A stretch of 64,000 nt of DNA from Paenibacillus yonginensis (GTDB taxonomy: Bacteria > Bacillota > Bacilli > Paenibacillales > Paenibacillaceae), in NCBI RefSeq assembly GCF_001685395.1, contig NZ_CP014167.1, forward strand, positions 310,001 to 374,000. Reading direction: 5' to 3'. Position numbers and translations under genes: made by a program. The notes beneath the pieces were generated by a model that ran no database searches, was not told the DNA's origin, and worked only from the letters and a program-made list of their open reading frames with translations. Below, one piece after another: positions 27,519 to 37,280 of this stretch; position 1 is the first letter of the stretch; each line of letters opens with the position of its first letter.

Positions 27519-28025
27519 ATGGAACAACCAGGAAGCGGAATGACCCACTTTAATGAGCAGGGCCGGGCGAAGATGGTGGATGTCTCCGGCAAGGAGGTAA
27601 CCTTCAGGACGGCTGTCGCCGTTACAACGGTTACGATGCTGCCTTCCACGCTGGCGGCTATCCGGCAGGGGAACGTTCATAAAGGCGATGTGCTGGCCGT
27701 GGCCCAGATCGCCGGCATCCAGGGCGCGAAGCGGACCTCGGACTGGATTCCGATGTGCCATCCGCTGCCGCTGACCGGAGTGAATATTACTTTCTCGGAT
27801 AACGGCCAGGATCAGCTTTATATTGAAGCTTCCGTCAAGACGGAAGGACGCACCGGCGTGGAGATGGAGGCGCTGACAGCTGTTTCGGCCGCGGCGCTGA
27901 CGGTCTACGATATGTGCAAGGCGCTCCAGAAGGATATGGTCATCGGGCCAACCGAATTGAAGTCCAAGCAGGGCGGCAAAAGCGGTGACTATTACAAGGG
28001 GCAAGAAACAGCAGAATCAAAGTGA
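27519..28025 (+). CDS. moaC: Cyclic pyranopterin monophosphate synthase MoaC
   Basis: 168 residues. Family motifs: [31 protein letters not shown] and [20 protein letters not shown] with the catalytic Lys in MCKAL. It makes cyclic pyranopterin monophosphate in the first stage of molybdenum cofactor synthesis. AAGGA lies 11 bases before ATG 27519; ATGs at 27507 and 27510 are alternatives. mogA and tatC follow on the same strand, fitting cofactor assembly and export of folded molybdoenzymes. moaA is not in this window. Confidence 0.93.
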   Translation: MEQPGSGMTHFNEQGRAKMVDVSGKEVTFRTAVAVTTVTMLPSTLAAIRQGNVHKGDVLAVAQIAGIQGAKRTSDWIPMCHPLPLTGVNITFSDNGQDQLYIEASVKTEGRTGVEMEALTAVSAAALTVYDMCKALQKDMVIGPTELKSKQGGKSGDYYKGQETAESK

Positions 28026-28100
28026 AAATCAGCGTTACGGCTATTATAGGATGACATAAGTGTTCCAATTGAGTTCCTAATGCGGATGGAGGAAACCTTT

Positions 28101-28589
28101 ATGATGAAGTGGAAAACAGCCATCCTCACGGCCAGCGACAAAGGCTCCCGGGGAGAGCGGGAGGATACGAGCGCCCAGGTGATACGGGAACTGGTCGAAG
28201 AGGAATTGAACGGTGAAATTATCGAATACCGGATCGTTCCGGACGAGGAAGATGAAATTATCGCCGCACTTATCGAAATGACCGATTATTTTCAGGCCAA
28301 TCTGGTGTTGACGACCGGAGGAACGGAGCTGGCTGCGCGAGATGTAACGCCCGAGGCTACCCGGCGGGTGATTGAGCGCGAGGTTCCCGGCATGGCGGAA
28401 GCGATGCGGGCCGGCGCCATGAAAAAAAATCCGGCCGCCATGCTGTTCCGGGGAGTTGTCGGCATTCGCGGCAGAACCCTGATCGTCAACCTGCCTGGCA
28501 CTCCTAAGGGAGTCCATGAGAATTTGGCCGCGATTATGGATCAATTGCCGGAAGCCCTGCTGATGGTAACGGGGCAGTTCAGGTTATAA
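28101..28589 (+). CDS. Molybdopterin adenylyltransferase/MoaB family protein
   Basis: 162 residues with the MoCF-binding fold: AILTASDKGSRGEREDTS, LTTGGTELAARDVTPEATR and the RTLIVNLPGTPKGVHENL segment. It adenylates molybdopterin before metal insertion. The name MogA or MoaB cannot be separated with certainty from sequence alone. GGAGG lies eight bases before ATG 28101. It sits between moaC and tatC. Confidence 0.9.
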   Translation: MMKWKTAILTASDKGSRGEREDTSAQVIRELVEEELNGEIIEYRIVPDEEDEIIAALIEMTDYFQANLVLTTGGTELAARDVTPEATRRVIEREVPGMAEAMRAGAMKKNPAAMLFRGVVGIRGRTLIVNLPGTPKGVHENLAAIMDQLPEALLMVTGQFRL

Positions 28590-28620
28590 TCGCAGGGATA
28601 AGCTGCAGAAGGAGGAGCGC

Positions 28621-29379
28621 ATGAGCGAATCATCAGCTGCAACGATGAGCATGACCCGTCACCTCATGGAACTCCGCAAACGTCTGCTGGCCGTGGTGCT
28701 CGTGTTTGGTCTTGTGCTGGTCGGCGGTTTCTTTGCGGCTGAGCCGATCTACCACTATCTTACGACGAGAGGCAGCGGCGGAGTTTACGTACGTCTGAAC
28801 GCTTTTTCCTTTTGGGACGGGGTCGGCATTTATATGAAAATTGCGCTCACCGTTGCTTTTGGCATTACGCTGCCGTTTACCTTCTATCAGCTGTGGGCGT
28901 TTGTCAGCCCCGGCCTGAAGGCGGAGGAGCGGAGGGCAACGCTGAAGTATATTCCGTTCGCTTTTTTAAGTTTTGTTGGCGGAGCTGCTTTTGGTTATTA
29001 TGCGGTTTTTCCGCTGGCCATTCATTTTACCTCTAACCTGAACAAGGAATTGGGACTGGTGGAAACCTACGGGGCTGCCGATTATTTCCGGTTTCTCACA
29101 AACATTGTGGTACCGGTCTCGCTGGTGTTTGAGCTGCCGCTTATCGTGCTGTTTCTGACGCACCTGCGGCTGGTGAATCCGGCCAGGCTCCGCAAGATGC
29201 GGAAAACGGCTTATTTTGCCCTTGTTGTCGCTTCCGCCGCCATTACGCCGCCCGATTTCATTTCGGCTTTTATTGTATTGATTCCGCTTCTGCTGCTGTA
29301 TGAGTTCAGTATCGTATTGTCTGCGCGCGTATACCGGAAGCAGCATCAGGAAGAGCCTAAGGAAGAACCTAAGGAATAA
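28621..29379 (+). CDS. tatC: Sec-independent translocase subunit TatC
   Basis: 252 residues with six TM segments. The N-terminal cytoplasmic motif HLMELRKRL and the first loop carry the signal-peptide recognition site, and SPGLKAEERR is conserved. It is the receptor for twin-arginine substrates. No tatA-like gene lies between it and mogA, although B. subtilis has tatAy-tatCy here. The tail repeats EEPKEEPKE. AGGAGG precedes the ATG. Confidence 0.95.
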   Translation: MSESSAATMSMTRHLMELRKRLLAVVLVFGLVLVGGFFAAEPIYHYLTTRGSGGVYVRLNAFSFWDGVGIYMKIALTVAFGITLPFTFYQLWAFVSPGLKAEERRATLKYIPFAFLSFVGGAAFGYYAVFPLAIHFTSNLNKELGLVETYGAADYFRFLTNIVVPVSLVFELPLIVLFLTHLRLVNPARLRKMRKTAYFALVVASAAITPPDFISAFIVLIPLLLLYEFSIVLSARVYRKQHQEEPKEEPKE

Positions 29380-29390
29380 GAATATACAGC

Positions 29391-29467
29391 CCGTTTGCGT
29401 ATAACCCGGAATATCTTCTTTCTCGCAAGGATAGAATGAGTAGGGAATGTCCAAACGGTTTTTTTTT
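29391..29467 (+). terminator. Possible terminator after tatC
   Basis: CCGTTTG pairs with CAAACGG across a long loop of about 54 bases and is followed by TTTTTTTTT. The long loop makes it less certain than the other terminators here. Confidence 0.5.
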
Positions 29468-29503
29468 GTGAAAAAGTTATGCCGAAAAAGTTGTACAAAG
29501 GAC

Positions 29504-29532
29504 TTGAAAAATGAAGTTACTTTGAGTATCAT
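29504..29532 (+). promoter_or_regulatory. groESL promoter, SigA type
   Basis: The -35 box TTGAAA (29504-29509) and the -10 box TATCAT (29527-29532) are separated by 17 bases. CIRCE follows directly, as expected for an HrcA-repressed promoter. Confidence 0.75.
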
Positions 29533-29543
29533 AAACAGTGTTG

Positions 29544-29570
29544 TTAGCACTAAGTGATGTTGAGTGCTAA
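29544..29570. promoter_or_regulatory. CIRCE operator (HrcA binding site)
   Basis: TTAGCACTA, nine bases, then GAGTGCTAA: an inverted repeat matching the CIRCE consensus with one change in the left arm. HrcA bound here represses groESL until heat shock. The hrcA gene is not in the window. Confidence 0.95.
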
Positions 29571-29632
29571 TACATAAGAACAATCACATTAAAACTTAAA
29601 TCTAACATAATTTCGAAGGAGGCTATTTTTTC

Positions 29633-29914
29633 ATGATCAGACCTTTAGGTGAACGCGTATTGGTGGAAGCTATCGAGCAAAGCGAAACTACGGCATCCGG
29701 AATCGTGCTTCCGGACACCTCCAAAGAGAAACCGCAAGAAGGCAAAATTGTTGCCGTAGGCAGCGGTACGCTGAAAGACGGCGTTCGTGTTCCTTTGGAA
29801 GTTCAAGTTGGCGATGTGGTGATCTTCTCCAAATATGCCGGCACAGAAGTGAAATACGAAGGCAAAGAATATTTGATTATGAAAGAAAGCGACATTCAAG
29901 CTATCGTTGAATAA
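29633..29914 (+). CDS. groES: Co-chaperonin GroES
   Basis: 93 residues, the normal length. It starts [12 protein letters not shown] and has the mobile loop ([20 protein letters not shown]) that binds GroEL, plus [17 protein letters not shown]. It caps the GroEL chamber. AAGGAGG precedes the ATG; promoter and CIRCE lie just upstream. groEL follows 77 bases later. Confidence 0.98.
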   Translation: MIRPLGERVLVEAIEQSETTASGIVLPDTSKEKPQEGKIVAVGSGTLKDGVRVPLEVQVGDVVIFSKYAGTEVKYEGKEYLIMKESDIQAIVE

Positions 29915-29952
29915 TAGACCCGCACCAAATCGAAAGACAGATTGTCTAGTAG

Positions 29953-31638
<1,686 letters not shown>

Positions 31639-31660
31639 TTAATCTCTACTTAAAGGTTTT

Positions 31661-31706
31661 AACCCACTTCTTAATTGTTAAATTAAGAAGTGGGTTTTTT
31701 ATTTTT
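31661..31706 (+). terminator. Terminator of groESL
   Basis: AACCCACTTCTTAATT pairs perfectly over 16 bases with AATTAAGAAGTGGGTT across a four-base loop, followed by TTTTTTATTTTT. Confidence 0.95.
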
Positions 31707-31790
31707 AGGCTTCAGCCTGTTGAGCGCGTGAAACGCGCGAAATATAAAACCACCCGCTATGCGGGTGGAGGGATCTAGGGTTACACCAAT

Positions 31791-31844
31791 AAGACCATCC
31801 CGATAAAATTGAGATGTTCAGGCTCAATTCGAAAGGATGGTCTT
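31791..31844 (+). promoter_or_regulatory. tnpA leader hairpin masking the ribosome site
   Basis: AAGACCATCC (31791-31800) pairs with GGATGGTCTT (31835-31844), with a nested stem AATTGAG/CTCAATT inside. The Shine-Dalgarno GAAAGGA falls in the outer stem, three bases before the ATG region. IS200 elements are known to repress tnpA translation this way; the structure here is read directly. Confidence 0.75.
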
Positions 31845-31846
31845 AA

Positions 31847-32320
31847 ATGGCAAATAAAAACTTTAGTTTAGCGCACACAAAGTGGATGTGTAAGTATCAC
31901 ATTGTGTTCACCCCGAAGTATAGACGTAAAGAGATCTACAATCAAGTGAGACGAGATCTAATTGAAATCATGAAGCGTCTATGTAAATACAAGGGAGTCG
32001 AGATATTAGAAGGACATATGATGCCGGATCATGTGCACATGCTGGTGGCGATTCCACCGAAAATATCTGTGTCTTCCTTTATGGGCTATTTAAAAGGGAA
32101 AAGCGCACTCATGATCTTTGAGAAGCATGCCAATTTGAAGTATAAGTATGGGAATCGTAAATTCTGGGCGGAAGGCTACTACGTAAGTACAGTGGGGCTA
32201 AATGAAGCCACCGTCGCCAAATACATTCGAGAGCAAGAGGCACATGACCAGGCAGTGGATAAGCTGAGTGTAAAAGAGTATGAAGATCCATTCAGCAGCA
32301 ACAAGAGCAAGAAAAAGTAA
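31847..32320 (+). CDS. tnpA: IS200-family transposase TnpA (Y1 HUH)
   Basis: 157 residues, the full family length. The HUH motif is in DHVHMLVAI near residue 63, and the catalytic Tyr is in the C-terminal helix of the YYVSTVGLNEATVAKYIREQE region (near 122-140). It cuts and rejoins single-stranded DNA at the hairpin ends. The frame is intact, so the element may still be active. The Ser/Lys-rich C-terminus is usual. A small hairpin ACCAGT/ACTGGT follows the stop. Confidence 0.93.
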   Translation: MANKNFSLAHTKWMCKYHIVFTPKYRRKEIYNQVRRDLIEIMKRLCKYKGVEILEGHMMPDHVHMLVAIPPKISVSSFMGYLKGKSALMIFEKHANLKYKYGNRKFWAEGYYVSTVGLNEATVAKYIREQEAHDQAVDKLSVKEYEDPFSSNKSKKK

Positions 32321-32460
32321 AACCAGTTTAACTGGTAAGTGAAAGAGACAAATAACACTGAGCCTGAACGCTTTGTGGTCAGGCTAGCGTCTTTAGGCGC
32401 AGTTTGGCAACAAGGGGTTATACCCCTAGTGCAAACCACCCGTTGGACGGGTGGTTCTGA

Positions 32461-32880
32461 TTTGATTAAATTTAAAACAATTTTTTGAAACCAATTGATT
32501 GCCGCTCTTGTCATGATAAAAGTAATTGGTAACATAATTGTGGAGATGAAAAGAGAGTATTTTATTCGGGAAAAATCAATGTCCAACCATAGGCCAGTCT
32601 CTCTATATGCATTAATAGAAGGCCCGATTAAGTTTACTAACAACGCGCAGATCCAAGCTGCAATTACGCTTATAATCCAGGAAGCCTTATTACGAATTGG
32701 CTTGTTTATTATATACAAACCTAGTACTGCAAAGAAGATAGATGAAGGAATAATTGCCGAAAACAATTTTAAACTCGTGTATCCCATAACCGCGCCTAAT
32801 AAATTTACTACTAATGAAACAATAATAGATGAAATAGCTCCATAAACAATTCCAAAAGCTATTATGATTCCCTTTCGCAT
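32461..32880 (-). pseudogene. Four-TM membrane protein gene cut at its 3' end by IS200
   Basis: From ATG 32880 (GGAGG upstream in the minus sense) about 140 residues read as a membrane protein with four hydrophobic segments. After residue 140 the frame runs into the IS200 right end and continues through IS and antisense tnpA sequence to 32179, giving a 233-residue chimera. The original C-terminus is not found on the other side of the element. The family was not recognised. AT content is higher than in neighbours, suggesting transfer. Confidence 0.65.
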
Positions 32881-33187
32881 AATTTTATCTCCTCCAGCTC
32901 GGAATTCAAGGTACTACTGTTCAAGATTTCTGGTGCATTATCAGAGAAGGATATACTCTTAAATTAATAAAGATATCAGGCCTCTTGGCGGCTTTCAAAT
33001 TTTTACTACATTCAGGTGAAATTTTGTAATCATTAATTCAGGAGTAAATATCTACGAACGATAATCTGTAATGGGCCGCTTGATGCAAGAAAAGGCTGAT
33101 AAAGCCGGCTGGCACCACATCCCCAAACGTTTTACAATATAGGGATACATTTATCCATAAGAAAACAAAACAAAAGTGGTGATACCA
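32881..33187. other. Gap before pucR, with groEL-like repeat
   Basis: AT-rich at its left part. It contains the second groEL-end repeat (33071-33106) and then the leader of the pucR gene. No open frame of note and no clear terminator was seen. Confidence 0.6.
33071..33106 (+). repeat. groEL 3'-end direct repeat, copy 2
   Basis: Starts ATGGGCCGCTTGATGCAAG and matches 31603-31638 at 32 of 36 positions; the last 17 bases are identical. The stop codon of groEL is changed to CAA in this copy. No other groEL sequence lies upstream of it. Confidence 0.75.
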
Positions 33188-34774
33188 ATGGGGGTAACCG
33201 TTAAGGATATTTTACAATTGCCTTCCTTTCAGGGGGCCAAAGTATTAACAGGAAAGAGCAATTTGAGCCGTACGGTCTCCTCCTTGTCTGTTCTAGAGGT
33301 GTCCAATGCGGATTTTTCTTCTCAGATCGTTAATTCGGTACAGGAAGAGTGGTACGCGGAAGAACTTGTGATCAGCTCTCTTTTTTCGATAAAGGACAGT
33401 GTTGAGAAGCAATGCGAGACCATCCGTTATTTGCACGGACTTGGAGAAGTGGGGCTGATCTTATATTATGTAGGCATTGTCATTCGGGAGCTCACGGAAG
33501 AGGTGCTGGAATTTGCAGAATCCCTGAATTTCATGATTATCTGCATGCCGGAGAACGATTATACGCTGCGTTACAACGAGGTCATCTATGAGGTCATGGA
33601 AGCCATCGTGCTGAACAATCAGACGATCAACGACAATTTCGTCAATGAATCTCTGGAAAAGGTGACGCTCCTCCCTGAGCATTCGCAAAGTGTGGAGATG
33701 ACGCTGAAGCTGTTATCCGACCGGCTGAAGGCCAGCCTCATTCTGACAAACAAAAACCTGCAAATCGTAAATCAGGTGATGTGGCCGCGCAACTCGCCTT
33801 TGGAGGTCTCCCAAATGATCCGGGATTACGCGCCACAGCTGGTAAACAGCGGCAGCCGGACTGAAGACCGGGCGCCTGCCTGCTTTATAGAGCACCGCGG
33901 CATCTATCAGAAGAACGGGGAAGTGCTGTATTTATTTCTGATTAAGGAACAATCCAAGCTGCCCGCCAAAACGATGGATAAAATCAGTGAAGTGGTGCAG
34001 GTGGCTATCAACCTATGGGGCGACAAACATAATGAGGTCAGCGAATATGCCTTGGTGAAAGCTATCATCAACGATGAAAGCGAGAAAATGCGCAGGCTTG
34101 CGCAGCTCCTTCATATTGATGTCTCCGCCATTCAAATGATGTGGCTGGTGTACCTTCAGGACTTGTCCATGGAGAAACACGTTCGAGAAGAGTTAGAGGA
34201 GTACCTGTCCAAATACTATAAGACGGCGGTCATTCAAACGATTGATCATTGTATTATCGTCCTGCTCGGGAACTGCTCCTACAAATACAATGAATATGAA
34301 ATTGCGGCTGAATATGCCGAGACGACAAGCTTTCTGGCCTCTATATCCGAAATGGTCTACGCGCCGCGTATGAGAAATACGCTGGATGTAAGGCGGATGT
34401 ACCAGCTTGTGAATCAAGTAGGGAAGAAGGTTCACCTGATCTACAATCACCGCAAATTATTTACGGCAGCGGAGATTCGCTCTATGAAGCGGGCCATTGA
34501 TTTGAGTATACAGGGCGAAGAGGTTATCGAGGAATGGATGTCCGCTATAGCGCCTGTACTAAATGATGCGGAGTCGGTCCGGACGCTGGCCACCTTCCTG
34601 CTGGATGCCAAGGGAAATCTGGATGAATGCGCACGGCTGCTTTTCATTCATAAAAATACGGTGAAATATCGGATCAAGAAGATTAGTGAGCTGGTCGGAT
34701 ACGACATTACCGTCAACTCCGAGTTTTACGAGGTTTACCTGGCTTGCATGATTTACCGGCTAATTAATAGCTGA
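33188..34774 (+). CDS. PucR-family transcriptional regulator
   Basis: 528 residues. An N-terminal PucR domain (about 5-125, VKDILQLPSFQGAKVLTG) is followed by a long middle region with GGDEF-like/CdaR fold features. The C-terminal HTH_30 DNA-binding domain is at about 465-528 (FLLDAKGNLDECARLLFIHK, NTVKYRIKKI). PucR proteins control purine and other nitrogen-ring catabolism, often as activators that bind the substrate. It lies 137 bases upstream of the permease-DUF917-HyuA operon on the same strand, so it very probably controls that operon. The start ATG has a weak GTGGTGAT site; a GTG at 33176 is possible. Confidence 0.9.
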   Translation: MGVTVKDILQLPSFQGAKVLTGKSNLSRTVSSLSVLEVSNADFSSQIVNSVQEEWYAEELVISSLFSIKDSVEKQCETIRYLHGLGEVGLILYYVGIVIRELTEEVLEFAESLNFMIICMPENDYTLRYNEVIYEVMEAIVLNNQTINDNFVNESLEKVTLLPEHSQSVEMTLKLLSDRLKASLILTNKNLQIVNQVMWPRNSPLEVSQMIRDYAPQLVNSGSRTEDRAPACFIEHRGIYQKNGEVLYLFLIKEQSKLPAKTMDKISEVVQVAINLWGDKHNEVSEYALVKAIINDESEKMRRLAQLLHIDVSAIQMMWLVYLQDLSMEKHVREELEEYLSKYYKTAVIQTIDHCIIVLLGNCSYKYNEYEIAAEYAETTSFLASISEMVYAPRMRNTLDVRRMYQLVNQVGKKVHLIYNHRKLFTAAEIRSMKRAIDLSIQGEEVIEEWMSAIAPVLNDAESVRTLATFLLDAKGNLDECARLLFIHKNTVKYRIKKISELVGYDITVNSEFYEVYLACMIYRLINS

Positions 34775-34786
34775 CCTTCCAAAACT

Positions 34787-34827
34787 ATCCGGGTTTTTGT
34801 CTTTTAGGACAAAAATTCGGATTTTTC
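34787..34827 (+). terminator. Terminator after pucR
   Basis: ATCCGGGTTTTTGTC pairs with GACAAAAATTCGGAT across TTTTAG, followed by TTTTCTTTTT. It separates the regulator from the operon that follows. Confidence 0.85.
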
Positions 34828-34911
34828 TTTTTATTTCTGAAAAAGACGATCTTCTATCCTTTCATTTACAATAAGAAAAATCAATTTGAACGAGATAGGA
34901 GGAAGGCAGAT

Positions 34912-36180
34912 ATGAAAACAGATAAAGCCAATCAATCCTGGTTTACGTTAGCCTTTGTATGGGCCGGAGCCATGATCAGCATACCTGGTCTTCTCGTCGG
35001 AAATACCCTGATCGCAGGGATGAGCATGGCCCAGACCTTAGTTGTCACAGTAGTGGGGTATGCCATTATCGTAGTCCTTATGATTCTCCAGGGCATGCAG
35101 AGCACAGACTTGGGCAAATCGACCGTTCAGGTCGCAAGCCAGGTGTTTGGTAAACAAGGCTCACGTACCATTCTTTCGATTCTTCTGACGATTGCCTGTC
35201 TGGGCTGGTTTGGGATTCAGGCGAATGTGTGCGGAGCGGCGGTGGCTAACTTGATGGCGGAGTTTGATATTAAAATGTCCGTACCTGTTGCTTCGCTGAT
35301 CAGCGGTCTGGTGATGGTTGTTTCGGCCATGTATGGGATCAAAGTGCTTCGAGTACTAAGCTATATCGCTGTACCTTTACTGGTTGTCCTTTGTGTTTAT
35401 GGCCTCATTCATGCCCTGACCGGTGACAATGTGCAGCTGATTTCGAATTATAGACCCGAATCGAAGATGAACTTTACGGACGGGCTGGCTGTCACGATCG
35501 GCTCCTTTGCCCTCGGTGCAGTCATTGCGGGAGATTACTCCCAGTTCTCCAGAAAACGTTCCGATGTGTGGAAAGCGGCCCTCTTCGGCATTATTCCCGC
35601 AGGGGTCCTGATGATCGGCGTCGGTGCCGTACTTACGCTTGCTTATCAGACCAATGACGTAACAGCCGTGTTCTTGAGTATTGCCACTCCGCTGATCGGC
35701 GGGATCGCTTTGGTTCTGGCCACTTGGAAAACCAATATGGTCAACGCCATTTCCGGCGGATTTGCTTTAATCAACGTCTTTAACGTTTCCAAGCAGAAAG
35801 AGAAATGGGCGGTCGGGGCTGCCGGACTTATCGGAACAGTGCTCGCCGTAATCGGTATTCTGGGTTATTTTACACCGGTGATGTCGATCCTGTCGGCTAT
35901 GGTTCCCCCAGTAGCAGGTGTAATGATCGCCTCTTATTGGATGATCAACAAGGGAGACAAGAACAGCTGGAGAGAGACGGAAGGGGTTAACAAGCTGGGC
36001 ATCTACTCCTGGCTTATCGGTTCGGTGATCGCGGCCATTCCGGTTGTACTCTCGCTGTTCCCGAGCCTGCCGCAGGTGTCCAATCAGCCCCTGATCGGGA
36101 TTGTCATTTCCTTTGTCCTTTATGTCGTAGGTTACCGGATTACAGCTTCAAAAACAGTAGTATTGGAGGAACAGCAATGA
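34912..36180 (+). CDS. Cytosine/purine permease (NCS1, CodB-like)
   Basis: 422 residues with about 12 TM segments. WFTLAFVWAGAMISIPGLLV at the N-terminus and the IACLGWFGIQANVCG segment match the NCS1 cytosine/hydantoin permease family. It imports a nucleobase, hydantoin or related ring compound with a cation. AGGAGGAAGG precedes the ATG. The stop overlaps the next start by four bases (ATGA), giving a coupled operon. The exact substrate is not known, and the permease class is shared by allantoin, hydantoin and cytosine carriers. Confidence 0.9.
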   Translation: MKTDKANQSWFTLAFVWAGAMISIPGLLVGNTLIAGMSMAQTLVVTVVGYAIIVVLMILQGMQSTDLGKSTVQVASQVFGKQGSRTILSILLTIACLGWFGIQANVCGAAVANLMAEFDIKMSVPVASLISGLVMVVSAMYGIKVLRVLSYIAVPLLVVLCVYGLIHALTGDNVQLISNYRPESKMNFTDGLAVTIGSFALGAVIAGDYSQFSRKRSDVWKAALFGIIPAGVLMIGVGAVLTLAYQTNDVTAVFLSIATPLIGGIALVLATWKTNMVNAISGGFALINVFNVSKQKEKWAVGAAGLIGTVLAVIGILGYFTPVMSILSAMVPPVAGVMIASYWMINKGDKNSWRETEGVNKLGIYSWLIGSVIAAIPVVLSLFPSLPQVSNQPLIGIVISFVLYVVGYRITASKTVVLEEQQ

Positions 36181-37280
36181 GATATCTGGATAAAACAGCT
36201 ATTGAAAATATTTCAATCGGGGCCGCTTTCCTGGGAACAGGCGGCGGCGGCGACCCCTATATCGGCAAGCTGATGGCGATTTCCGCCATTGAACAAAACG
36301 GCCCGGTCAGGCTGTATTCGGTTGATGAAATCGCCGATGAGGATTTTTTTATCCCGACGGCCATGATGGGGGCACCTTCCGTATCGTCCGAGAAGTTCCC
36401 GAATGGGAGCGAATTCGTTAAAGTATTTCAGAAGCTGTCCCGTTACCTGGGCAAAGACAACATTGCAGGCACTTATCCGATGGAAGCGGGCGGCGTCAAT
36501 TCGATGATCCCCATCGTAGTCGCTGCACAGCTGGGACTGCCGCTCGTCGATTGCGACGGGATGGGAAGAGCGTTTCCGGAGCTGCAGATGGTAACGTTTA
36601 ACCTGGATGGCGTACCGGCGACGCCGATGGCGATTACCGATGAGAAAGGGAATATCGGCATTTTTGAAACGATTGATAATAAATGGACGGAGCGGCTCGC
36701 CCGGGCGGTGACGGTGGAGATGGGAGCAAGCGCTCTAGTGAGCTTATACCCGACGACCGGCGCACAGATGAAAACAAGCGGCGTGCATGGCATCGTGACG
36801 CTTTCGGAGCAGATTGGAGAAATTATTGCTTCGAAGAATAGAGACGCCAAGGACAAACTTGAGGAGCTGCTCCAGCTTGTATCCGGTTATGAGCTCTTCC
36901 AGGGCAAGATTGTCGATGTGATCCGGGAGACCAAAGGAGGGTTTAACCTCGGCCGCATGAATCTGGAAGGGATTGAAGGCCATAAGGGCGGAAACATGGA
37001 CGTTCATTTTCAAAATGAAAATCTCGTTGCGGAGAAGGACGGCCGCGTTGTAGCGATGACCCCGGACTTGATTTGTCTGGTCGATTTCGAAACCTTGTCG
37101 CCTATAACTACAGAAAGCCTGAAATACGGGAAACGCGTAAGAGTCATCGGACTCCCTGCCCATGAGAAGTGGAGAACGGCGAAAGGCATAGAGACAGCGG
37201 GTCCCAAGTATTTTGGATATGACTATGAATATGTTCCTCTTGAAAAATTGGTAAACAAGGCGGTGACAGACCATGTATAG
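36177..37280 (+). CDS. DUF917 family protein (S-methyl thiohydantoin desulfurase-like)
   Basis: 367 residues. GAAFLGTGGGGDPYIGKL near residue 15 and AGGVNSMIPIVVAAQLGLPLVDCDGMGRAFPELQM near 105 are family hallmarks. DUF917 proteins occur with hydantoinase/oxoprolinase subunits; one branch is named after S-methyl thiohydantoin desulfurase. A catalytic role in opening or modifying a ring is inferred. GGAGGAACAGCA precedes the ATG. It overlaps codB-like and hyuA-like genes on both sides, so a shared complex or pathway is likely. Confidence 0.88.
   Translation: MRYLDKTAIENISIGAAFLGTGGGGDPYIGKLMAISAIEQNGPVRLYSVDEIADEDFFIPTAMMGAPSVSSEKFPNGSEFVKVFQKLSRYLGKDNIAGTYPMEAGGVNSMIPIVVAAQLGLPLVDCDGMGRAFPELQMVTFNLDGVPATPMAITDEKGNIGIFETIDNKWTERLARAVTVEMGASALVSLYPTTGAQMKTSGVHGIVTLSEQIGEIIASKNRDAKDKLEELLQLVSGYELFQGKIVDVIRETKGGFNLGRMNLEGIEGHKGGNMDVHFQNENLVAEKDGRVVAMTPDLICLVDFETLSPITTESLKYGKRVRVIGLPAHEKWRTAKGIETAGPKYFGYDYEYVPLEKLVNKAVTDHV

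Larger units (their letters stand above)
31709..32460 (+). mobile_element. IS200-like insertion sequence
   Basis: Single tnpA gene with the palindromic ends of the IS200/IS605 family instead of terminal inverted repeats. The left-end hairpin is CCACCCGC-TAT-GCGGGTGG at 31750-31768, and the right-end hairpin is AACCACCCG-TTGGA-CGGGTGGTT at 32434-32456. No tnpB is present. The outer limits are estimates: the left within about 31705-31745 and the right near 32460, where the interrupted gene on the minus strand begins. Confidence 0.85.

Noticed and set aside
31750-32456. A CRISPR-like repeat from the matching end hairpins
   Set aside because: The two hairpins are the ends of one IS200 element, with a transposase between them and no repeat-spacer array.
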